This document shows positions 1 to 5,821 of a DNA stretch of 35,446 bases, piece after piece; position 1 is the first letter of the stretch; each line of letters opens with the position of its first letter. Source of the DNA: JAYVYM01 sp046593925 (GTDB lineage: Bacteria > Actinomycetota > Actinomycetes > Mycobacteriales > SCTD01); the NCBI GenBank assembly GCA_046593925.1, contig JBKJQN010000037.1, positions 1-35,446 of the forward strand, read 5' to 3'. The notes beneath the pieces are model-generated. The model saw only the letters and a list, made by a program, of their open reading frames with translations. It was not told the DNA's origin and did not search any database. The position numbers were made by a program, and so were the translations under genes.

Positions 1-195
1 GGAGTCGGTGTTGTTGTTGAACAGGTAGATGTCGCCCGCGATGCCTTCCTCGCGCAGCCGGCGCTCGGCGTCGACGAGCAGCCCTTCCAGGGTCCGCTCC
101 CCCGCCTTGTCGTGCGCGACGAGGTCGGCCACGGAGTCGCACTCGGGGGTGGCGTACTCCGGGTGGCTGCCGACGTCGAGGTAGAGGCGCGCCCC
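1..195 (-). pseudogene. inverted partial second copy of pafA (probable assembly fold-back)
   Basis: Read on the minus strand, this encodes an internal PafA segment from GARLYLDVGSHPEY to LFNNNTDS, including the Asp of the LYLD motif (catalytic in PafA). Bases 1-162 are the reverse complement of a sequence matching 193-354 with no gaps and 19 mismatches (about 88% identity). Fifteen mismatches fall in third codon positions, so both copies evolved as coding sequence. The junction lies at about 190-195, in a short shared GCGCCC/GGGCGC stretch. A real genomic inverted duplication of a housekeeping gene fragment ending exactly at the contig edge is unlikely. A chimera of two related species' pafA genes is the simpler explanation. 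Confidence 0.85.
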
Positions 196-1368
196 GAGTA
201 CGCCACCCCGGAGTGCGACTCGGCGGTCGACCTCGTCACGCATGACAAGGCCGGGGAGCGCATCCTCGAGGGTCTCCTCGTCGACGCCGAGCGCCGCCTG
301 CGTGAGGAGGGCATCGCCGGCGACATCTACCTGTTCAAGAACAACACCGACTCCGCGGGGAACTCCTACGGCTGCCACGAGAACTACCTCGTCGGCCGAC
401 ACGGCGAGTTCAGTCGGCTCGCCGACGTGCTCATTCCGTTCCTGGTCAGCCGTCAGATCGTCGTCGGCGCCGGGAAGGTGCTCCAGACGCCGCGCGGCGC
501 TGTGTTCTGCGTCAGCCAGCGCGCCGAGCACATCTGGGAGGGCGTCAGCAGCGCGACGACGCGCAGCCGCCCGATCATCAACACGCGCGACGAGCCGCAC
601 GCCGACGCCGAGCGGTTCCGACGGCTGCACGTCATCGTCGGCGACAGCAACATGAACGAGATGACGACGCTGCTCAAGATCGGTAGCGCCGACCTGGTGC
701 TCCGGATGATCGAGGCCGGTGTGGTCATGCGGGACCTGAGCCTGGAGAACCCGATCCGGGCGATCCGCGAGATCAGCCACGACCTGACCGGCACCCGTAA
801 GGTCAAGCTGGCCAACGGCAAAGAGGCCAGCGCCCTGGAGATCCAGCGCGAGTACTTCGCCAAGGCCACCGACTTCGTCGAACGCCGCGGCAGCGACGCG
901 ACCGTACGCAAGGTCCTGGACCTGTGGGGGCGCACCCTGCAGGCCATCGAGACGGGCGACCTGTCGCTGGTCGACCGCGAGATCGACTGGGTCACCAAGT
1001 ACCAGCTCATCGAGCGCTACCGCGGCAAGCACGGTCTGGCGCTGTCGAGCCCGCGGGTCGCCCAGCTAGACCTGGCTTATCACGACGTCAACCGTCACCG
1101 CGGCCTGTACTACCTGCTGGAGAACAAGGGCCTGGTTGTCCGGGCCACCAGCGACCTCGCGGTCTTCGAGGCGAAGTCGGTGCCACCGCAGACCACCCGG
1201 GCCCGGCTGCGCGGCGAGTTCATCAAGAAGGCCCAGGAGAAGCGGCGGGACTTCACGGTCGACTGGGTGCACCTCAAGCTCAACGACCAGGCGCAGCGCA
1301 CCGTGCTGTGCAAGGACCCCTTCCGCTCGGTCGACGACCGGGTGGACAAACTGATCGCGTCGATGTGA
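193..1368 (+). CDS. pafA: Pup--protein ligase PafA, 5'-truncated by the window edge/chimeric junction
   Basis: PafA attaches the prokaryotic ubiquitin-like protein Pup through its C-terminal Glu to lysines of target proteins, marking them for the mycobacterial-type proteasome. The usable reading frame begins at PEYATPECDS and runs to the family C-terminus DRVDKLIASM. Diagnostic blocks are KNNTDSAGNSYGCHENYL, GAGKVLQTP, SSATTRSRPIINTRDEPHA, AQLDLAYHD and DWVHLKLNDQAQRTVLCKDP. About 60-65 N-terminal residues of the usual ~450 are missing, including the GxETE ATP/Mg motif and the catalytic LYLD Asp. The open frame continues upstream to 112, but that part is antisense of the inverted copy and not real protein. 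The pup and proteasome subunit genes normally lie upstream, outside the window. Confidence 0.95.
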   Translation, partial: PEYATPECDSAVDLVTHDKAGERILEGLLVDAERRLREEGIAGDIYLFKNNTDSAGNSYGCHENYLVGRHGEFSRLADVLIPFLVSRQIVVGAGKVLQTPRGAVFCVSQRAEHIWEGVSSATTRSRPIINTRDEPHADAERFRRLHVIVGDSNMNEMTTLLKIGSADLVLRMIEAGVVMRDLSLENPIRAIREISHDLTGTRKVKLANGKEASALEIQREYFAKATDFVERRGSDATVRKVLDLWGRTLQAIETGDLSLVDREIDWVTKYQLIERYRGKHGLALSSPRVAQLDLAYHDVNRHRGLYYLLENKGLVVRATSDLAVFEAKSVPPQTTRARLRGEFIKKAQEKRRDFTVDWVHLKLNDQAQRTVLCKDPFRSVDDRVDKLIASM

Positions 1369-1378
1369 GGAGCCAACC

Positions 1379-1753
1379 GTGAGCACCACCAAACCCGAGG
1401 TCACCATCCCCGAGGGGGCGCCCCCGACCGACCTGCAGATAGCCGACCTGACCGTCGGCGACGGCCCCGAGGCGGCGGCCGGCACCACCTGCACCATGCA
1501 GTACGTCGGACACAGCTGGTCGACCGGTCGGCAATTCGATGCGTCGTGGGACCGCGGCCAGCCGTTCACCTTTCCGCTCGGCGCGGGCAAGGTCATCGGC
1601 GGCTGGGACCAGGGCGTCGCCGGGATGAAGGTCGGCGGCCGACGTCGCCTCACCATCCCGCCGCACCTGGGCTACGGGGATCGCGGTGCCGGCGGCGACA
1701 TCAAGGGCGGCGAGACGCTGGTCTTCGTCGTGGACCTGCTCGGCGTGCGCTAG
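1379..1753 (+). CDS. FKBP-type peptidyl-prolyl cis-trans isomerase
   Basis: A 124-residue single-domain FKBP that catalyses cis-trans isomerisation of Xaa-Pro bonds. Family hallmarks are in order: an early YVGHSW strand, FDASWDRGQPFTFPLG, the VIGGWDQGVAGMKVGGRR core, the LTIPPHLGYGDRGAG loop and the C-terminal ETLVFVVDLL strand. There is no signal peptide, so it is probably cytoplasmic. The start is GTG, 6 nt after AGGAG (1368-1372), which overlaps the pafA stop. With only 10 bp between the genes it is probably co-transcribed with pafA, as in other actinobacteria. No specific client can be inferred. Confidence 0.93.
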   Translation: MSTTKPEVTIPEGAPPTDLQIADLTVGDGPEAAAGTTCTMQYVGHSWSTGRQFDASWDRGQPFTFPLGAGKVIGGWDQGVAGMKVGGRRRLTIPPHLGYGDRGAGGDIKGGETLVFVVDLLGVR

Positions 1754-1834
1754 CGGCCGCACTCGATGCGCCGCTCGGCCGCCCGTGCGTGCCCACCGGC
1801 GGCGCGGCGGCCCGACGGGCGGCGCCCCGGCGAC

Positions 1835-1840
1835 TAGCCT
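1835..1840 (+). promoter_or_regulatory. -10 box for leaderless pafB transcript
   Basis: TAGCCT ends 6 nt before the GTG of pafB and no Shine-Dalgarno lies between them. A transcript starting ~7 nt after the box would begin at or near the GTG. The same geometry recurs at several other genes in this window. Confidence 0.6.
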
Positions 1841-1846
1841 GCGCGG

Positions 1847-2800
1847 GTGTCGGCGAAGAAGACCGAGCGGCTGCTCAACCTGGTGATCTGCCTGCTCGCG
1901 ACACGTCGCTTCCTGAGCGTCCAGCAGATCCGGCAGGCCGTCCCCGGCTACGACGGGGGCAACGAGGAGGCTTTCCGCCGGATGTTCGAGCGGGACAAGG
2001 AGGAGCTGCGCGAGCTGGGTGTGCCGCTCGAGACCGGTACCGACGCCCGGGCCCACGAGGATGAGGTTGGCTACCGGATCGCCCGCCGTGACTACGAGCT
2101 GCCCGAGGTCGGGCTGGAGCCCGACGAGGCGGCCGCGCTCGGTCTGGCCGCCCGGCTGTGGCAGTCCGCCCCCCTGGCGGGGGCCACCGGGAGGGCCCTG
2201 CTCAAGCTGCAGGCCGCCGGCATCGACGTCACGCCGGTGAGCGGCGCGCTCGAGCCCCGCGTGGCGGCCAGCGAGCCGGCCTTCGCCGGTGCCCTCGAGG
2301 CCGTGCGCGACGGCTGCCCGGTGCGCTTCGGCTACCGCACACCGGGCCGGCCCGAGGCCGAGCAGCGGCGGGTCGAGCCGTGGGGAGTGGTGTCCTGGCA
2401 CGGCCGCTGGTACCTCGTCGGCCACGACAGCGGCCGCGGGGCGACCCGGGTGTTCCGGCTGTCCCGCGTCGTCGGCGATCTCGGCCCCGACGGCCCGCCC
2501 GCCTCGGTGGTGGTGCCGCCCGGGGTCGACCTGCGGGCCCTGGTGGCGCGGCTGGCCGGCGCGCCGGTCCGGGCGACCGCCGTCGTCCTGGTGCGCACGG
2601 GTACCTGCTGGGCGCTGCGCAGCGAGGCCACCGCGGTCCGCCCGGACGTGCAGCCGGGCTGGGACGAGCTCGAGATCGGCTTTTCCGACCCGGAGCGGCT
2701 CGCCGACCGGGTCACCGGCTTCGGTGCCGACGCCGTCGTGCTGACGCCCGCCGAGGGCCGCGCCGCCGTCGTACGGCGGTTGCGCGCCGGGGCCGCGTGA
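1847..2800 (+). CDS. pafB: PafB, WYL-domain transcriptional regulator of the DNA-damage response
   Basis: PafB and PafC form the PafBC activator that drives LexA/RecA-independent DNA-damage genes in actinobacteria (established in Mycobacterium). This 317-residue protein has an N-terminal winged helix-turn-helix (about residues 1-65, KKTERLLNLVICLL to FERDKEELRELG) and a central WYL domain seen as SWHGRWYLVGHD followed by FRLSRVVG. A WCX-like C-terminal extension ends in RRLRAG. The GTG start is set by the alignment of its HTH and by a -10 box 6 nt upstream. Its last codons overlap pafC by 4 nt (GTGA), indicating translational coupling. The gene is separated from the pafA-FKBP pair by ~90 bp with its own promoter. 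Confidence 0.93.
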   Translation: MSAKKTERLLNLVICLLATRRFLSVQQIRQAVPGYDGGNEEAFRRMFERDKEELRELGVPLETGTDARAHEDEVGYRIARRDYELPEVGLEPDEAAALGLAARLWQSAPLAGATGRALLKLQAAGIDVTPVSGALEPRVAASEPAFAGALEAVRDGCPVRFGYRTPGRPEAEQRRVEPWGVVSWHGRWYLVGHDSGRGATRVFRLSRVVGDLGPDGPPASVVVPPGVDLRALVARLAGAPVRATAVVLVRTGTCWALRSEATAVRPDVQPGWDELEIGFSDPERLADRVTGFGADAVVLTPAEGRAAVVRRLRAGAA

Positions 2801-3756
2801 ACACGCCGCCGGTCGAGCAGCTGCCCCGACTGCTCGCCCTCGTGCCGTACCTGCTGGCGCGTCCCGGTGTGCGGGTCAGCGAGGTCGCAGCGGTGTTCGG
2901 GGTGAGCGAGGACCGGCTGCGAAAGGACCTGGACCTGCTGTGGGTCTGCGGCCTTCCCGGCCATGGCCCCGGCGACCTGATCGACGTGGAGTTCGAGGGC
3001 GAGACGATCACGTTGCGCGAGCCGGCGGGCGTCACCCGGCCGCTGCGGCTCACCGTTGACGAGGCCCTCGCGCTCGTCGTCGCGCTGCGTGCGCTCGCCG
3101 AGACGCCCGGTCTGGTCGAGCGCGACGCCCTGGACAGGGCCCTGGCCAAGGTCGAGCGGGTCGCCGGCGAAGCGGCCCTGCCTGCGGGACGGGTCGAGGT
3201 CGCCGTCGAGGGGGAGGAGCGGGTGCTCCCCGTCGTCGAGCAGGCGCTCGCGCAGCGCCGTCGTCTGCACCTGCGATATCACGTACCCGGCCGCGACGAG
3301 ACCACCGAGCGCGACGTCGACCCGATGCGGGTCGCCTGGGCCGAGGGCAGGCCGTACCTGGAGGCTTGGTGCCGACTCGCCGAGGGTGTGCGGATGTTCC
3401 GCCTGGACCGGGTCGCCTCGGTGCTGATGCTCGACCTGCCCGCCGAGCCGCCGGCGGGCACCGCCTCCCGCGACCTGTCGCAGGGGGTGTTCCAGCCCTC
3501 CCCACACGACCAGCTCGTCGAGCTGGCCCTTCGCCCCGGCGCGCACTGGGTGGCCGACCACCACCCGTGCGAGTCGGTGGTACAGGCCCCCGACGACATC
3601 CTGATCGTGCGGTTGCGCACCCCCGACACCCGTTGGGTGCGCCGCCTCGCGCTGCGACTGGGAGACAGCGGCCGGGTGCTGAGCCCGCCGACCCTGGCCG
3701 CCCAGGTCCGACAGGACGCGCGCGCCGCCCTGCTGGCCTACGACGACCAGGACTGA
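2797..3756 (+). CDS. pafC: PafC, WYL-domain transcriptional regulator, partner of PafB
   Basis: A 319-residue paralogue of PafB. The N-terminal HTH runs from EQLPRLLALVPYLL to GVSEDRLRKDLDLLWVCGLPG. The WYL core is RPYLEAWCRLAEGVRMFRLDRV, in which YLEAWC is the PafC-type variant. The C-terminal WCX-like part ends QVRQDARAALLAY. The start is GTG inside the pafB stop (GTGA overlap). A longer open frame upstream is pafB read out of frame. With PafB it should form the heterodimeric or fused-type PafBC activator, and the WYL domain is thought to sense a nucleic-acid ligand. The window itself shows no convincing full PafBC promoter motif. Confidence 0.92.
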   Translation: MNTPPVEQLPRLLALVPYLLARPGVRVSEVAAVFGVSEDRLRKDLDLLWVCGLPGHGPGDLIDVEFEGETITLREPAGVTRPLRLTVDEALALVVALRALAETPGLVERDALDRALAKVERVAGEAALPAGRVEVAVEGEERVLPVVEQALAQRRRLHLRYHVPGRDETTERDVDPMRVAWAEGRPYLEAWCRLAEGVRMFRLDRVASVLMLDLPAEPPAGTASRDLSQGVFQPSPHDQLVELALRPGAHWVADHHPCESVVQAPDDILIVRLRTPDTRWVRRLALRLGDSGRVLSPPTLAAQVRQDARAALLAYDDQD

Positions 3757-3835
3757 CGGGGGCCTCCAGTGCCAGGTGTCGGCTGCCGATGCCCGACGTG
3801 TCGCCGTCGACGACGGCCGCGCGAGAGGACAACCC

Positions 3836-4168
3836 ATGACCACGATCAAGGCGTCCTGCCCCACCTGCGGCGAGGTCGAGCTGACCCCCTCGGACGTGGC
3901 GCTCATGGTGTGCTCGCGAGCCGCCCTGTCGTACTACGCCTTCGACTGCCCGACCTGCGCCGACGAAGTGCGTAAACCGGCCGACGAGCACGTCGTCTCG
4001 CTGCTGGTCAGCGGTGGCATCGTCGCGAAGCTCTGGGACCTGCCCGCCGAGGCCCTCGAGCCCCGCGGTGGCCCGCGCCTGACGTACGACGACCTGCTCG
4101 ACTTTGCCCTGCACCTCGGCTCCACCGACCTGCTCGCCTCGCTGGCCGGCGCCCCCGTCGCCCGCTGA
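3836..4168 (+). CDS. conserved zinc-ribbon protein of unknown function
   Basis: A 110-residue cytoplasmic protein with two CxxC knuckles (Cys8/Cys11 and Cys38/Cys41), the layout of a zinc ribbon, plus a C-terminal helical half (LTYDDLLDFALHLG). The start is ATG at 3836 with GAGAGGAC upstream. The open frame extends 60 nt further 5', but that stretch has no ribosome site. It lies between pafC and tatA, a position where actinobacteria often carry such a protein. I do not recognise a named family, and a nucleic-acid or protein-binding role is only inferred from the zinc ribbon. Confidence 0.75.
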   Translation: MTTIKASCPTCGEVELTPSDVALMVCSRAALSYYAFDCPTCADEVRKPADEHVVSLLVSGGIVAKLWDLPAEALEPRGGPRLTYDDLLDFALHLGSTDLLASLAGAPVAR

Positions 4169-4183
4169 CTTCCGTGTCAGCTC

Positions 4184-4261
4184 GCCTCCCCTTTGGCAGC
4201 TCACTCTGCGGGCCCCGAAAGTGACCTCACAAAGGGGAAGTGACCTCACGAAGGGGAGGCG
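4184..4261. repeat. palindromic intergenic repeat, copy A
   Basis: A 78-bp element bounded by GCCTCCCCTT and AAGGGGAGGC, a perfect 10-bp terminal inverted repeat. Inside are GGCCCCGAA and two direct half-repeats of the type GTGACCTCACrAAGGGGA. It aligns along its whole length with 11449-11527, and the last 42 bases after GGCCCCGAA are co-linear without gaps. It lies between two co-directional genes, directly upstream of the -10 box at 4277. Confidence 0.8.
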
Positions 4262-4276
4262 ATGGCGCCGGGCGGC

Positions 4277-4282
4277 TACCCT
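4277..4282 (+). promoter_or_regulatory. -10 box for leaderless transcript of the small membrane protein
   Basis: TACCCT ends 6 nt before the GTG at 4289 with no ribosome site between them, the same spacing as at pafB and helY. It decides GTG 4289 over the in-frame ATG at 4262, which would lie upstream of the promoter. Confidence 0.55.
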
Positions 4283-4288
4283 TCGGTC

Positions 4289-4558
4289 GTGCGCTGGATC
4301 CTGCTCGACGTGCTGCTGGTCCTGCTGGTGACCGGGCTGCTCGCGCTGGCCGGGCTCTCGCTGTGGCGGCGGGTCAAGGCCCTCGGCCGCGCCGTCGTTC
4401 TCGCCGGGGAGCAGCTCACGGTGGTCAGCGCCCAGCTCGAATCACTGCAGGACCGCGACCGCGGTTTCCCCGTCCCGACACCTGCCGGTCACCAAAGCCA
4501 GGCGCGGCAGCCACCGTTCGGCGTACGCTCGACCCCGACCGTTCTAGGAGGCGCGTGA
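4289..4558 (+). CDS. small single-pass membrane protein, unknown function
   Basis: An 89-residue protein with one N-terminal membrane helix (about residues 3-25, ILLDVLLVLLVTGLLALAGLSLW), a basic RRVKALGR stop-transfer, and a helical stretch (about 35-52, EQLTVVSAQLESLQ) that could form a coiled coil. The rest is a low-complexity, Pro-rich tail. The stop lies 1 nt before the tatA ATG, and the tatA promoter and ribosome site sit inside its 3' end. Its position suggests an envelope role near the Tat system, but no function can be assigned. Confidence 0.6.
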   Translation: MRWILLDVLLVLLVTGLLALAGLSLWRRVKALGRAVVLAGEQLTVVSAQLESLQDRDRGFPVPTPAGHQSQARQPPFGVRSTPTVLGGA

Positions 4559-4559
4559 C

Positions 4560-4919
4560 ATGAACTTGCCCGGTGGCTGGGAGCTCGTCCTTGTCCTGCT
4601 CGTCGTCGTGCTGGTGTTCGGCTCCAAGCGGCTGCCGGACTCCGCGCGGGCGCTGGGCCGGAGCATGCGGATCCTGAAGGCCGAGACGAAGGGCCTGCAC
4701 GAGGACGGCGAGCCCGCGACCTCGACGACCACCGCGCACGTCGTCCAGCCGGTGGCCCCGCCGCAGCCCGTCCAGGCCACCCCGCCGCCGCTGCACACCG
4801 AGGCGGTGCCGTACGGCGGTCAGCAGCTGTTCGACGCCCAGGGCCGGCCGGTCCAGCTTCCTGTCAACGGCTCGCAGCCGGTTCAGCCCGTGCAGCAGGC
4901 CCCGCGCCCGCAGGCGTAG
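4560..4919 (+). CDS. tatA: Sec-independent protein translocase subunit TatA
   Basis: TatA multimerises to form the pathway that moves folded twin-arginine proteins across the membrane. The 119-residue protein has the standard layout: a short periplasmic N-terminus, one membrane helix (about 7-21, WELVLVLLVVVLVFG), the FGSKRLPDSARALGRSMRILKAE hinge and amphipathic helix, and a long Pro/Gln-rich cytoplasmic tail rich in QPVQ repeats. The ATG is preceded by AGGAGG (4546-4551), and a -10-like TACGCT lies near 4523. tatC follows 15 bp downstream, so the two are co-transcribed. No tatB is present, as is common in this order. Confidence 0.95.
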   Translation: MNLPGGWELVLVLLVVVLVFGSKRLPDSARALGRSMRILKAETKGLHEDGEPATSTTTAHVVQPVAPPQPVQATPPPLHTEAVPYGGQQLFDAQGRPVQLPVNGSQPVQPVQQAPRPQA

Positions 4920-4934
4920 GCCCGGAGCCGACCG

Positions 4935-5759
4935 GTGAGCCGCGCCCTGGCACGCCCGTCAGACGGGCGGATGCCGCTGGTCGAGCACCTGCGCGAGTTG
5001 CGCACCCGGCTGGGTATCTCGCTGCTCGTCATCACCGTCGGCATCGTCGCGTCGTTCTTCTTCTGGGAGCCGATCCTGAGCTTCCTGCGCGAGCCCTATT
5101 GCCGCTCCGTCGGGTCCAAGCAGTGCCAGCTGTACGCGTTCGGGCCGCTCGAGCAGTTCGCCATCCGGATCAAGGTCTCTTCGATCGCCGGGGTCGTACT
5201 CACGGCGCCACTCTGGCTCTACCAGCTTGGTGCCTTCATCACCCCGGCCCTGCACCGCAAGGAACGGCGCTACGCCGCGGCCTTCCTGTGCTCGGCGACG
5301 CTGCTGTTCGCCTTGGGCTGCACGTTCGCCTACCTCACCCTCGACAAAGGTCTGACCTTCCTGCTCAGCGTCGGCGGCGACGGCGTCGTGACGCTGACGT
5401 CGCTAAAGAGCTATCTGAACTTCGTCAGCCTCACCCTGCTGGCTTTCGGGGTCGCGTTCCTGTTCCCGGTGCTGCTGGTGTTCCTCAATGTCGTCGGCAT
5501 CCTGCCGACGGCCAAGATGCGGGCCTGGCGCCGGGGCATGATCGTCGGTATTGCGATCGCCGCCGCGGTGCTGACCCCCTCCACCGACCCTTACACGTTC
5601 ACCTTCATGGCCGTTCCGCTGTACGCGCTGTACGAGGTCTGCATCGTCATCGGTAGGGTCCGGGAGCGGGCGACCCGCAAGCGGATTTCCGCCGACCCGG
5701 TGGCCCAGCTCGACGACAACACCCCGTCGGTCATCGAGCACGAGCCCTCGCAGCTCTGA
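4935..5759 (+). CDS. tatC: Sec-independent protein translocase subunit TatC
   Basis: TatC is the receptor for twin-arginine signal peptides. The 274-residue protein has six predicted membrane helices and the family's N-terminal motif MPLVEHLRELRTRL. Conserved features follow: FLREPY, the GPLEQFAIRIKVS segment with its conserved Glu, and ALHRKERRYA. The start is GTG with GGAG (4924-4927) 7 nt upstream. A short charged cytoplasmic tail follows the last helix. It is part of the conserved tatA-tatC-helY block of actinobacteria. Confidence 0.96.
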   Translation: MSRALARPSDGRMPLVEHLRELRTRLGISLLVITVGIVASFFFWEPILSFLREPYCRSVGSKQCQLYAFGPLEQFAIRIKVSSIAGVVLTAPLWLYQLGAFITPALHRKERRYAAAFLCSATLLFALGCTFAYLTLDKGLTFLLSVGGDGVVTLTSLKSYLNFVSLTLLAFGVAFLFPVLLVFLNVVGILPTAKMRAWRRGMIVGIAIAAAVLTPSTDPYTFTFMAVPLYALYEVCIVIGRVRERATRKRISADPVAQLDDNTPSVIEHEPSQL

Positions 5760-5809
5760 CCGGCTCCCTCGAAGCGGCCGGCCTGACCAGCGGGAACCAC
5801 GCGGCGGGC

Positions 5810-5815
5810 TAGCCT
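5810..5815 (+). promoter_or_regulatory. -10 box for leaderless helY transcript
   Basis: TAGCCT is followed by exactly 6 nt and the helY GTG. No Shine-Dalgarno lies between the box and the start. Confidence 0.6.
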
Positions 5816-5821
5816 CAGGGC

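Noticed and set aside
112..192. Upstream extension of the pafA frame to an ATG at 112
   Set aside because: These codons are the antisense of the inverted pafA copy and encode no PafA-like sequence.
1280..2425. Long minus-strand open frames over the FKBP and pafB genes, and many others of 150-500 codons elsewhere
   Set aside because: These are antisense or off-frame readings of high-GC genes with Arg/Pro/Gly/Ala-rich composition, no domains, and clear conserved proteins in the true frame.
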